Assembly (NCBI RefSeq): GCF_042682045.1
Contig: NZ_JBHUGS010000002.1
Location: 496,001 to 560,000, forward strand
DNA from: Sphingomonas_R arantia
Lineage (GTDB): Bacteria > Pseudomonadota > Alphaproteobacteria > Sphingomonadales > Sphingomonadaceae
Direction of reading: 5' to 3'
Length of the DNA: 64,000 nt
Position 1 is the stretch's first letter, and the number at the start of each line of letters is the position of its first letter. Both the position numbers and the translations under genes were made by a program. Below are positions 57,548 through 64,000 of this stretch, piece after piece. The notes under the pieces were generated by a model that worked only from the letters and a program-made list of their open reading frames with translations, made no database searches and had not been told where the DNA came from.

Positions 57548-57857
57548 CGTCGCACTCCCCCATCCCTGCCCGCCGGTTGTTCCGGCCGGGCCACCGACTC
57601 CGGCGGCGCGGATCGCCCGTTCGGATGGTCGGTTTCAGTATTTCTACTCCGACATATGCGGTCGCGGCGAGTTTGACAATCGACCCCCCGCGCTTCTCAT
57701 CTTGAACGTTCGAGGGCAGAGGTGGCTGGCGAAGGCCGCCGCCGGGGCCAAACCTCGCTACGGTCGGGTGACCGGATGTCGGACAAGGCTGCCGGCCAGA
57801 TCCGTTCACCTGCGTCACTCCAAAGCGAGCGGCCCCCGGGCGGCGGATCGCGCTCCG
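57548..57857. other. Intergenic region with the arabinan operon promoter
   Basis: 310 bases without a gene. On the minus strand TTGTCA (57672-57677), a 17-base spacer and TATGTC make a plausible promoter for the arabinanase operon, and the TACTCCGACAT motif overlaps its -10. The rest, up to the small hypothetical gene, shows nothing recognisable. Confidence 0.4.
57645..57655. promoter_or_regulatory. Motif TACTCCGACAT upstream of the arabinanase operon
   Basis: Identical over 11 bases to 53579-53589. It overlaps the putative -10 region of the arabinan operon, the position of a typical repressor site. Confidence 0.42.
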
Positions 57858-58178
57858 TCAGTTGCCTTCGGCGTCCACCATGAACAGCATCGGCCTGCCG
57901 CGCGACATCGGGTCCCACCCCGCGGCGAGCGCCGCACGAACGCCACGCGAGAGGGTCGCATCGTCGATCTGGAGACGCCCCCGTGGCAGCCCCTTCATCA
58001 GGCGCTTCGGAGCCGGAAATTCGATCGAGGCCTCACGCTGCGTATCCTTTTGCAGCAGGCGGATCGCCATCCCCCTCCATCCCTCGTCATCCGACCATTG
58101 CGGCTCGCGCTGGAGTTCCCAGGTGTAGGTGAGCCCATCGACATCGACGGTCCCGGTGTTGCTTCGGTTGTTTGACAT
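57858..58178 (-). CDS. Small conserved-looking hypothetical protein
   Basis: A 106-residue soluble protein with no signal or membrane segment. It reads like a two-part alpha/beta protein: VDVDGLTYTWELQREPQWSD, then AIRLLQKDTQREASIEFPAP and the C-terminal VRAALAAGWDPMSRGRPMLF. The ending GRPMLFMVDAEGN resembles small uncharacterised proteins annotated as hypothetical in sphingomonads, but I cannot name a family. The ATG at 58178 has AGGGCGGCGGG upstream. It lies alone between the arabinan operon and ompW. Codon use looks like that of neighbours, which supports it being a real gene. Confidence 0.65.
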   Translation of the reverse strand: MSNNRSNTGTVDVDGLTYTWELQREPQWSDDEGWRGMAIRLLQKDTQREASIEFPAPKRLMKGLPRGRLQIDDATLSRGVRAALAAGWDPMSRGRPMLFMVDAEGN

Positions 58179-58303
58179 GCCCGCCGCCCTAGCATGCCAG
58201 CCCGGCCAGTTCATCAGCCCCCGTGAATCCGTCTCGCCCGGGGGCGGCCGCAGTCGTTCCGGTCCCGGACATTCGCCAGGCCCGGCCGTTTCGCGACTTC
58301 CGC

Positions 58304-58966
58304 TTAGAACCGCATGCCGAGACCGACGCCGAACACGAGCGGATCGATCCCGGCATCGACCCGGTTGACCAACGCCCCGGTCCTCAGCCGCGCCCGGGTG
58401 TCGATATCGACATATTTCACGTCGAAGTTCGCGAACAGCTTCGCGCTGATGTCGACATCGAACCCCGCCTGAAGCACGTAGCCGAAACTGTCCTTCAGAT
58501 GCACGTCGGTCTCACCAATCGCGGTGTTCAGCGCGCCGCTCGCCTTGCTGGAATAGAAGATCGTGTAGTTCACGCCGGCGCCGACATAGGGCCGGATCCG
58601 CGCATTCGGCCGCAGATGATATTGCAGCGTCAACGTCGGCGGCAGCACCCAGGTGCTCGCCACCTTGTCCAGCGCCGCCAGCGTACCGCGGCCCTGCAGC
58701 GTGTGCTTGGTCGTCGCCAGGATCAGCTCGGTTCCGATATGGTCCGACAGCATATAGGTGAAATCGAGTTCCGGCGCGAAGCTGTCGGTCACCCCGATGC
58801 GCGCGCCCGGAAAGCTCGGCTGCACGCCGCCGGAACTCTCGTTTGGCGACACCATGATCGCGCGGACGCGGACCAGCACGTCGCCCTTGTGCTGCGCCGT
58901 GGCCGGGGTGGCGACGCAGGCCGCGGCGAGCGCCAGCAGCGTGGCGGTGGAAGAAAGGATGCGCAT
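58304..58966 (-). CDS. ompW: OmpW-family outer-membrane protein
   Basis: A 220-residue eight-stranded beta-barrel. Residues 1-24 (ILSSTATLLALAAACVATPA) are the signal peptide. The OmpW signature is plain: GDVLVRVRAIMVSPNESSGG after the cleavage site, ELDFTYMLSDHIGTELILAT in the middle, LPPTLTLQYHLRPNARIRPY and VGAGVNYTIFYSS, ending LVFGVGLGMRF. OmpW forms a narrow hydrophobic channel and is often controlled by oxygen (FNR) or stress in other bacteria. GGGGAC precedes the ATG at 58966, and an FNR-like TTG-N8-CAA site lies 57 bases upstream. Confidence 0.92.
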   Translation of the reverse strand: MRILSSTATLLALAAACVATPATAQHKGDVLVRVRAIMVSPNESSGGVQPSFPGARIGVTDSFAPELDFTYMLSDHIGTELILATTKHTLQGRGTLAALDKVASTWVLPPTLTLQYHLRPNARIRPYVGAGVNYTIFYSSKASGALNTAIGETDVHLKDSFGYVLQAGFDVDISAKLFANFDVKYVDIDTRARLRTGALVNRVDAGIDPLVFGVGLGMRF

Positions 58967-59022
58967 CTGGATGTCCCCGTAAAGCAATGCGCATCCGCTA
59001 CGGCGACGCGCCCAGCCCCGCC

Positions 59023-59036
59023 TTGATCCCGCGCAA
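59023..59036. promoter_or_regulatory. FNR/CRP-like site upstream of ompW, weak
   Basis: TTGATCCCGCGCAA fits the TTGAT-N4-ATCAA frame as TTG-N8-CAA with a strong left half only. Control of ompW by FNR is known in enterobacteria. The match is imperfect and unproven. Confidence 0.25.
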
Positions 59037-59090
59037 ACCGGGTCACGCGGCGATCTGACCGGCGTCCGGCGGCTCAGCCGCGCGCGACAA

Positions 59091-59471
59091 TCACCGCATT
59101 CCCCCCATGGCGCCGGGCATCGGCATCATGTTCGTGTTGAGGTGATACATCACCCAGATCGACCCGGCGATCGTCAGGACCACGATGACCGTGGTGAACA
59201 GGAACGCCAGCAACGTCCAGCCACCCTCGGACCGCGTATCGAGGTGGAGGAAGCACAGCACATGGACGACGATCTGCGCGAAGCCCATCGCGAAGATGAG
59301 CGCGGCCGTCGTCTGCCAGTCCTCCACGATCCCCGACATGACCAGCCAGAACGGCACCACCGTCAGGACGATCGAGAGGATCGTCCCGATACGGTAACCG
59401 CGCCGGCTGTGGCCGGGCGCCGCGCCATGGCCGGGATTGGCCGGGTCTTGCCCGATCGAGATGTCGCTCAC
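59091..59471 (-). CDS. cyoD: Cytochrome bo3 quinol oxidase subunit IV
   Basis: A 126-residue small subunit with three helices: YRIGTILSIVLTVVPFWLVM, TAALIFAMGFAQIVVHVLCF and WTLLAFLFTTVIVVLTIAGS. The motif AQIVVHVLCFLHLDTRSEGG is typical of CyoD. It helps assemble the CuB site. The ATG at 59471 overlaps the stop of cyoC (ATGA). A Met/Gly tail ends the protein. No cyoE (haem o synthase) follows it here. Confidence 0.94.
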   Translation of the reverse strand: MSDISIGQDPANPGHGAAPGHSRRGYRIGTILSIVLTVVPFWLVMSGIVEDWQTTAALIFAMGFAQIVVHVLCFLHLDTRSEGGWTLLAFLFTTVIVVLTIAGSIWVMYHLNTNMMPMPGAMGGMR

Positions 59472-60100
59472 CGCAGGACTCCAAACAGATAGACGAAGGT
59501 GAAGACACCGATCCAGATGATGTCGAGGAAGTGCCAGAACATCGACAGGCAGATCAGCCGGCGCTTCATCGGCGGGCTGAGGCCCTGCTGCCCGAGCTGC
59601 ACGAGCAGGACCGCGATCCAGATCAGGCCGACCAGGACATGCACGCCGTGCGTGCCGACCAGCGTGAAGAACGCCGACAGGAACGCGCTGCGCTGCGGCG
59701 TCGCGCCTTCGGCGATCAGTGCCGCGAATTCGAACAGCTCGACGCCGACGAACGCCGCACCGAGCAGGCCGGTGATGGCGAGCCAGACGCGCGTCGGGCC
59801 GACCCGCCCCGCCTCCATGTGCGGCATCGCCTGGCCGAAGGTGATCGACGACGCGAGCAACAGCGCGGTATTGAGCGCGACGAGCTTCAGGTCGAAGATC
59901 TCGTGCGGCATCGGCCCGCCGGCGTAGCTGGTCCTGACCACGCCGAACATCGCGAACAACGACGCGAAGATCAGCGCGTCGCTCATCAGGTAGATCCAGA
60001 AACCGAGCACGGTCGCGCCGTTCCCGTCATGGTCATGATCGTCGTCGGGCAGGTGCCATGTCGCCGCGGTGTCGGCGGGGTGGAGCGTGTGGTCGGTCAT
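59468..60100 (-). CDS. cyoC: Cytochrome bo3 quinol oxidase subunit III
   Basis: A 210-residue five-helix subunit. After a His/Asp-rich start (PDDDHDHDGN) come FWIYLMSDALIFASLFAMFG, LLLASSITFGQAMPHMEAGR, FFTLVGTHGVHVLVGLIWIA and CLSMFWHFLDIIWIGVFTFV, all typical of CyoC, including the FWHFLD element. The ATG at 60100 overlaps cyoB's stop (ATGA), which decides against the longer open frame upstream. Its stop overlaps cyoD in turn. Confidence 0.95.
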   Translation of the reverse strand: MTDHTLHPADTAATWHLPDDDHDHDGNGATVLGFWIYLMSDALIFASLFAMFGVVRTSYAGGPMPHEIFDLKLVALNTALLLASSITFGQAMPHMEAGRVGPTRVWLAITGLLGAAFVGVELFEFAALIAEGATPQRSAFLSAFFTLVGTHGVHVLVGLIWIAVLLVQLGQQGLSPPMKRRLICLSMFWHFLDIIWIGVFTFVYLFGVLR

Positions 60101-62097
60101 GTCGGGCTCCCGTCGGCCGGCTGGTGGCGCGCGCTCTCGGTCAGCGCGACCGCGTCGGCCGGAATGAAATAGTCGCGCTTGAAGTTGAACGTGTGCGCCA
60201 CCGTCACGACGAGCAGCCCGGCGAAGCTCAGCGCGGCGAGCCACCACATGTACCACACCATCGCGAAACCGAGCGTGAGCGCGAGACCGGCCAGGATCAC
60301 GCCCGCGCCGGTGTTGCGCGGCATGTGGATCGGGCGATAGCCCCCGGCGGGCCGTTCGTAGCCGCGGCTCTTCATGTCGTACCAGGCATCCAGATCGTAA
60401 ATCACCGGCGTGAACGCGAAATTGTAGGCCGGCGGCGGCGAGCTGGTCGACCATTCGAGCGTCCGGCCATCCCACGGATCACCGGTCAGGTCGCGAAGCT
60501 TGTCGCGCTTTACGAACCCCATCACGATGCTCATCACGAAACCGAGGATGCCGATCAGGATGATCAGCGCGCCGATCGCGGCGACCACGAAATAGGGCTG
60601 GAGCGTGGGATCGTCGAAATGGTTCACGCGGCGCGTGGTGCCCATCAAGCCGACGACGTAGATCGGCGTCCAGGCGATCCAGTAGCCGACGACCCAGCCC
60701 CAGAAGGCGACCTTGCCCCAGAATTCGTCGAGCTTGAACCCGAACGCCTTGGGGAACCAGTAGACCATCCCGGCGAACAGGCCGAACACCACGCCGCCGA
60801 TGATGACGTTGTGGAAATGCGCGACGAGGAACAACGAGTTGTGCAGCACGAAATCGGCAGGCGGGATCGCCAGCAGCACACCGGTCATCCCGCCGACCAC
60901 GAAGGTCAGCATGAATGCCACCACCCACATCATCGGCAGTTCGAAGCGGATGTCGCCACGGTACATGGTGAACAGCCAGTTGAAGATCTTCGCCCCGGTC
61001 GGGATCGCGATCACCATCGTGGCGATGCCGAAGAAGCTGTTGACGCTCGGCCCCGCACCCATCGTGAAGAAGTGATGCAGCCAGACGAGATACGACAGAA
61101 GCGTGATCACCACCGTCGCGTACACCATCGACGAATAGCCGAAGAGCCGCTTCCCGGTGAAGGTCGAGGTGATCTCGGAATAGATGCCGAACGCCGGCAG
61201 GACCAGGACGTAGACCTCGGGGTGACCCCAGATCCACACCATGTTCCAGTACATCATCGGCGACCCGCCGAGTTCGTTGGTGAAGAAATGCGTCCCGACA
61301 TAACGGTCGAGCATCAGCAGGAAGAACGCGGCGGTCAGCGCCGGGAAGATGGCGATCGCCAGCACGTTGGAACACAGCGCCGTCCAGCAGAACACCGGCA
61401 TCTTCATCATCGTCATGCCGGGTGCGCGCATCTTGATGATGGTCGCGACCATGTTGATCGCCGACAGCGTCGTGCCGACCCCGGCGATCTGCAACGCCCA
61501 CAGATAATAGTCGACCCCTGTTTCGGGGCTGTAGGCCAGGCCGGCGAGCGGTGCGTAGGACAGCCAGCCCGTGCTCGCGAACTCCCCGATGAACAGTGAG
61601 ATCATCACCAGGACGGAGCCCGCCGCGGTCAGCCAGAAACTGAAATTGTTGAGGAACGGGAACGCCACGTCGCGCGCGCCGATCTGGAGCGGCATGACGT
61701 AGTTCACCAAGCCCACGACCAGCGGAATGGCCACGAAGAAGATCATGATCGTCCCGTGCGCGGTGAAGATCTGGTCGTAGTGATGCGTTTCGAGGAAACC
61801 CTGGTTGTCGCCGAACGCGATCGCCTGCTGCGCGCGCATCATCAGCGCGTCGGAGAAGCCGCGCAGCAGCATGACGATGCCCAGGATGATGTACATGATG
61901 CCGATCCGCTTGTGATCGACGCTCGTGAACCATTCATTCCAGAGATAGCCCCACAGCCGGAAGTGCGTCACCGCACCGACCAGCGCGAGGCCGAGCAGCG
62001 AGACGACGATGAACGTCGTCAGCAGGATCGGCTCGTGCAGGGGAAAGGATTCCCAGGTGAGCCGTCCGAAGATCGATTTGAGGAGATGGTCGCTCAT
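60097..62097 (-). CDS. cyoB: Cytochrome bo3 quinol oxidase subunit I
   Basis: A 666-residue catalytic subunit that reduces O2 to water with electrons from ubiquinol and pumps protons. All haem and copper ligands are visible: the low-spin haem His in FTAHGTIMIFFVAIPLVVGL, the cross-linked His-Tyr in WIWGHPEVYVLVLPAFGIYS, the two CuB histidines in YLVWLHHFFTMGAGPSVNS and the HFH pair in LVAHFHNVIIGGVVFGLFAG. The proton path residues of the D channel are in the matching loop near NYVMPLQIGARD. It follows cyoA by 21 bases in the operon cyoABCD. Confidence 0.96.
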   Translation of the reverse strand: MSDHLLKSIFGRLTWESFPLHEPILLTTFIVVSLLGLALVGAVTHFRLWGYLWNEWFTSVDHKRIGIMYIILGIVMLLRGFSDALMMRAQQAIAFGDNQGFLETHHYDQIFTAHGTIMIFFVAIPLVVGLVNYVMPLQIGARDVAFPFLNNFSFWLTAAGSVLVMISLFIGEFASTGWLSYAPLAGLAYSPETGVDYYLWALQIAGVGTTLSAINMVATIIKMRAPGMTMMKMPVFCWTALCSNVLAIAIFPALTAAFFLLMLDRYVGTHFFTNELGGSPMMYWNMVWIWGHPEVYVLVLPAFGIYSEITSTFTGKRLFGYSSMVYATVVITLLSYLVWLHHFFTMGAGPSVNSFFGIATMVIAIPTGAKIFNWLFTMYRGDIRFELPMMWVVAFMLTFVVGGMTGVLLAIPPADFVLHNSLFLVAHFHNVIIGGVVFGLFAGMVYWFPKAFGFKLDEFWGKVAFWGWVVGYWIAWTPIYVVGLMGTTRRVNHFDDPTLQPYFVVAAIGALIILIGILGFVMSIVMGFVKRDKLRDLTGDPWDGRTLEWSTSSPPPAYNFAFTPVIYDLDAWYDMKSRGYERPAGGYRPIHMPRNTGAGVILAGLALTLGFAMVWYMWWLAALSFAGLLVVTVAHTFNFKRDYFIPADAVALTESARHQPADGSPT

Positions 62098-62118
62098 GAA
62101 TGTCCCGATGGTTGGGGA

Positions 62119-63270
62119 TCAGACCCGCACGGCGCGAAGCGCGCCGGGGGCGGGGATGGGCTGCGTCACGGACATGTCGCGGTTGCGCGGGTCGCCGGGC
62201 TTCTGGTCGCCCGGCGCACCCGGTCTGGCGGGCTTGGTCACGTTCGGCCCCGTGCCCTTGTCCTGCTGCGCCTTGAACAGTGCCGGCGTCGGCGTGTCGC
62301 CGTGCAGCGGTGCGGCGCTGCGGCCCGGCATCGCGCCGCTGCTGCGTTCCATGTCGCGGCGCATGATGTCGATCGTGCAGGGCGTGCCCGGCACGACGCA
62401 GCGGTTGAGGACGCGATCGAACAGGCCCGGCATGACCGACCCGAAATGCAGGACCGGCACCTTGATGCTGGGTTTTTCCAGCGCGACATAGTTGCCGGGC
62501 GCCAGCGTCCCGCGCTTGCTGGCCTTCACCTGCGCGACCCAGGCGTCGAAATCGGCCGGTGCCAGTCCACGCAGCTTGAACCGCATGTCGGTATGGCCGC
62601 GCCCGGTATAGTTGCCCGAATAGCCCCAGCTTTCGCCCGGCTTGTTCAGAACCGCGTTCAGCACCGACTGCATCCCCGGCATGGCGTAGATCATGCCCGC
62701 CATGGTGGGCGCGTAGAATGTGCTGAACTGGCTCGTCGACGTGATCGTGAAATGCACCGGCACATCGACCGGCAACGCCAGCTCGTTCACGGTCGCGATG
62801 CCCTGCGCCGGGTAGATGAACAGCCATTTCCAGTCGAGCGCGACGACCTGCACCTTCAGCGGCTTGGTGTTCGGCGCGACCGGCCGGCCCGCCGACAGGC
62901 GGTCGAGCGGCCGGAACGGATCGAGCAGATGCGTACTGGTCCACGTCACGACGCTCAGCGCGATGATGATCAGCAACGGGCACGCCCAGATCACCAGTTC
63001 CAGCGTGGTCGAATGATCGAAATTCGGGTCGTAGACCTTGTTCGGATTGCCGCGGCGATACCGCCACGCGAACAGCACGATCAGCACCATGACCGGCACG
63101 ATGATCAACAGCATGATCCCCGTGGCGAACAGGATGAGGTTGCGTTGCTGCACGGCGATATCGCCGGTCGGGTTCATGACGACCATGTCACACCCGCTCA
63201 GCAATGCCGCCACGCCCAGGAGTGACAGGCGCGCGGCCCGGTTAAGATGATCGGAAATTGGTCTGCCCAT
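62119..63270 (-). CDS. cyoA: Cytochrome bo3 quinol oxidase subunit II
   Basis: A 383-residue lipoprotein subunit. The lipobox LLSGC places the lipid-modified Cys at residue 27. Two helices follow (LILFATGIMLLIIVPVMVLI and LELVIWACPLLIIIALSVVT), then the cupredoxin domain with LKVQVVALDWKWLFIYPAQG and STFYAPTMAGMIYAMPGMQS, which lacks the CuA cysteines, as expected of a quinol rather than cytochrome c oxidase. The C-terminal ~80 residues are Pro/Gly/Arg-rich and longer than in E. coli. It is first in cyoABCD; the ribosome site is weak. An FNR-like TTG-N8-CAA site lies 35 bases upstream. Confidence 0.95.
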   Translation of the reverse strand: MGRPISDHLNRAARLSLLGVAALLSGCDMVVMNPTGDIAVQQRNLILFATGIMLLIIVPVMVLIVLFAWRYRRGNPNKVYDPNFDHSTTLELVIWACPLLIIIALSVVTWTSTHLLDPFRPLDRLSAGRPVAPNTKPLKVQVVALDWKWLFIYPAQGIATVNELALPVDVPVHFTITSTSQFSTFYAPTMAGMIYAMPGMQSVLNAVLNKPGESWGYSGNYTGRGHTDMRFKLRGLAPADFDAWVAQVKASKRGTLAPGNYVALEKPSIKVPVLHFGSVMPGLFDRVLNRCVVPGTPCTIDIMRRDMERSSGAMPGRSAAPLHGDTPTPALFKAQQDKGTGPNVTKPARPGAPGDQKPGDPRNRDMSVTQPIPAPGALRAVRV

Positions 63271-63304
63271 GGCCGGCGCTTAGCTGCCGATCCGCGACCC
63301 GACT

Positions 63305-63318
63305 TTGTCCGCGGTCAA
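63305..63318. promoter_or_regulatory. FNR/CRP-like site upstream of cyoA, weak
   Basis: TTGTCCGCGGTCAA is TTG-N8-CAA with partly symmetric centre, extended to TTTG...CAAA. It stands 35-48 bases before the cyoA start codon. Anaerobic repression of cyo by FNR is known in E. coli; here it is only a suggestion. Confidence 0.25.
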
Positions 63319-63429
63319 AGTTTCGCGGTTTGCCCGTCGCTATGGTCCGCTCGTCGGCATGGCTGATCGATCGCGGCGCGCAGCCACGGTCGGCGCCACG
63401 ATCGATCGAGCAGATAGGACCCAAACGCG

Positions 63430-64000
63430 ATGGTAGCCACGACCCCTGGCGCGGGCAATTCGACCGCCCTGGAACGCGACGCGCAAGTGATCAACGCGCG
63501 CGGGCATCAAATCCGGCCGGGCGACATCGCGGTCGGCGTGATCATCGGGCGCTCGTCGGAATTCTTCGACTTCTTCGTCTACGCGATCGCCTCGGTCCTG
63601 GTGTTCCCGTCGGTCATCTTCCCCTATGTCGATCCGCTCACCGGCACGCTCTATTCGTTCGGCATCTTCGCGCTCGCCTTCGTGGCGCGGCCGTTCGGCG
63701 CGCTCGCGTTCATGTGGATCGACCGGAAGCACGGCCGCGGCGTCAAGCTGGCCGCGGCGCTGTTCCTGCTTGGCGGATCGACCGCCGCGATCGCCTTCGT
63801 CCCCAGTTACGCGCAGGCCGGCAACCTGGCGGTGATCCTGCTGGCGTTCTTCCGCATGGGACAGGGCTTCGCGCTCGGCGGCACCTGGGACGGCCTCCCC
63901 GCCCTCCTCTCGCTCAACGCACCGGAAAAGCGCCGCGGTTGGTTCGCGATGATCCCGCAGCTCGGCGCCCCGGTCGGCCTGTTCGTTGCCGCCGCCGTCT
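63430..64000 (+). CDS. MFS metabolite:H+ symporter (MHS/ShiA-like), cut by window edge
   Basis: The frame starts with ATG at 63430 and is still open at base 64000, giving 190 residues. It is the N-terminal part of a 12-TM symporter of the metabolite:H+ symporter group: GRSSEFFDFFVYAIASVLVF, IFALAFVARPFGALAFMWID, RKHGRGVKLAAALFLLGGST and FFRMGQGFALGGTWDGLPAL. The RMGQGFALGGTW motif is the family mark. About 30 polar residues precede helix 1. It is divergent from cyoA with 159 bases between. Substrates of relatives include shikimate, alpha-ketoglutarate and citrate; none can be chosen from this part. Confidence 0.85.
   Translation, partial: MVATTPGAGNSTALERDAQVINARGHQIRPGDIAVGVIIGRSSEFFDFFVYAIASVLVFPSVIFPYVDPLTGTLYSFGIFALAFVARPFGALAFMWIDRKHGRGVKLAAALFLLGGSTAAIAFVPSYAQAGNLAVILLAFFRMGQGFALGGTWDGLPALLSLNAPEKRRGWFAMIPQLGAPVGLFVAAAV

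Noticed and set aside
1..64000. Horizontal-transfer island or defence system
   Set aside because: No integrase, transposase, tRNA, CRISPR repeat, toxin-antitoxin or restriction gene was seen, and base and codon use look uniform.

Overview
The window reads as a chromosomal segment of a Sphingomonas-like alphaproteobacterium. The DNA is very GC-rich. It has several large TonB-dependent receptors tied to glycan genes, a Rhodobacter-type phosphatidylethanolamine methyltransferase, promoters resembling the alphaproteobacterial EcfG and RpoH types, a two-domain RibB with a degenerate RibA half, and dispersed palindromic repeats of kinds common in sphingomonads. No rRNA, tRNA, CRISPR array, transposase or phage gene was seen.

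Layout. 0-5.7 kb: end of an outer-membrane channel gene, mtgA, a secreted glycerophosphodiesterase, a DUF892 stress protein and a TonB receptor. 5.8-12.1 kb: a membrane-lipid island with psd, a membrane-anchored class III aminotransferase, a DUF962/Mpo1-like protein, pmtA, and a plcP-agt pair that by family would swap phospholipid for glycolipid. A candidate Pho box lies between the divergent pmtA and plcP operons. 12.2-20.4 kb: ribB, a class II photolyase, a DUF2383 protein, an ArsB-type pump, two MFS carriers, and an hsp20 gene with an RpoH-like promoter and a ROSE-like RNA thermometer. 20.4-33 kb: a TonB receptor and two paralogous ~1000-residue secreted beta-helix proteins (GH55/pectate-lyase-3 type with a C-terminal SMP-30-like propeller) flanking gluconate genes (gntK, GntR/FadR regulator, gluconate permease) and a tiny HTH-only LuxR protein. 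33-37.4 kb: a module of Gly-rich membrane protein, DUF2946 protein, TonB receptor and PepSY protein. 37.5-45 kb: an L,D-transpeptidase and a six-gene Mrp antiporter operon (A and B fused). 45-58 kb: uronate genes (uxaC, fructuronate reductase), a ferredoxin reductase, an acetyl-esterase-like enzyme, and an arabinan set (endo-arabinanase, a second GH43, GH27, TonB receptor). 58-64 kb: OmpW, cyoABCD (bo3 quinol oxidase) and the start of an MHS-type transporter.

How it fits together. The middle third looks like a plant cell-wall polysaccharide locus: outer-membrane receptors import oligosaccharides, secreted GH43, GH27, GH55-like and esterase enzymes trim arabinan, pectin or glucan, and uxaC/uxuB and gntT/gntK feed uronates and gluconate into central metabolism. 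The lipid island, stress genes, Mrp antiporter and bo3 oxidase suit an aerobic surface- or plant-associated bacterium facing phosphate, heat and pH stress.

The most interesting signals are the Pho-box lipid island with an unexplained aminotransferase, the twin beta-helix/propeller proteins around gluconate genes, the ROSE-like thermometer, several repeated operator-like motifs, and three genes whose start codons overlap or abut the stop of a 12-15 codon leader ORF that has a good ribosome binding site.
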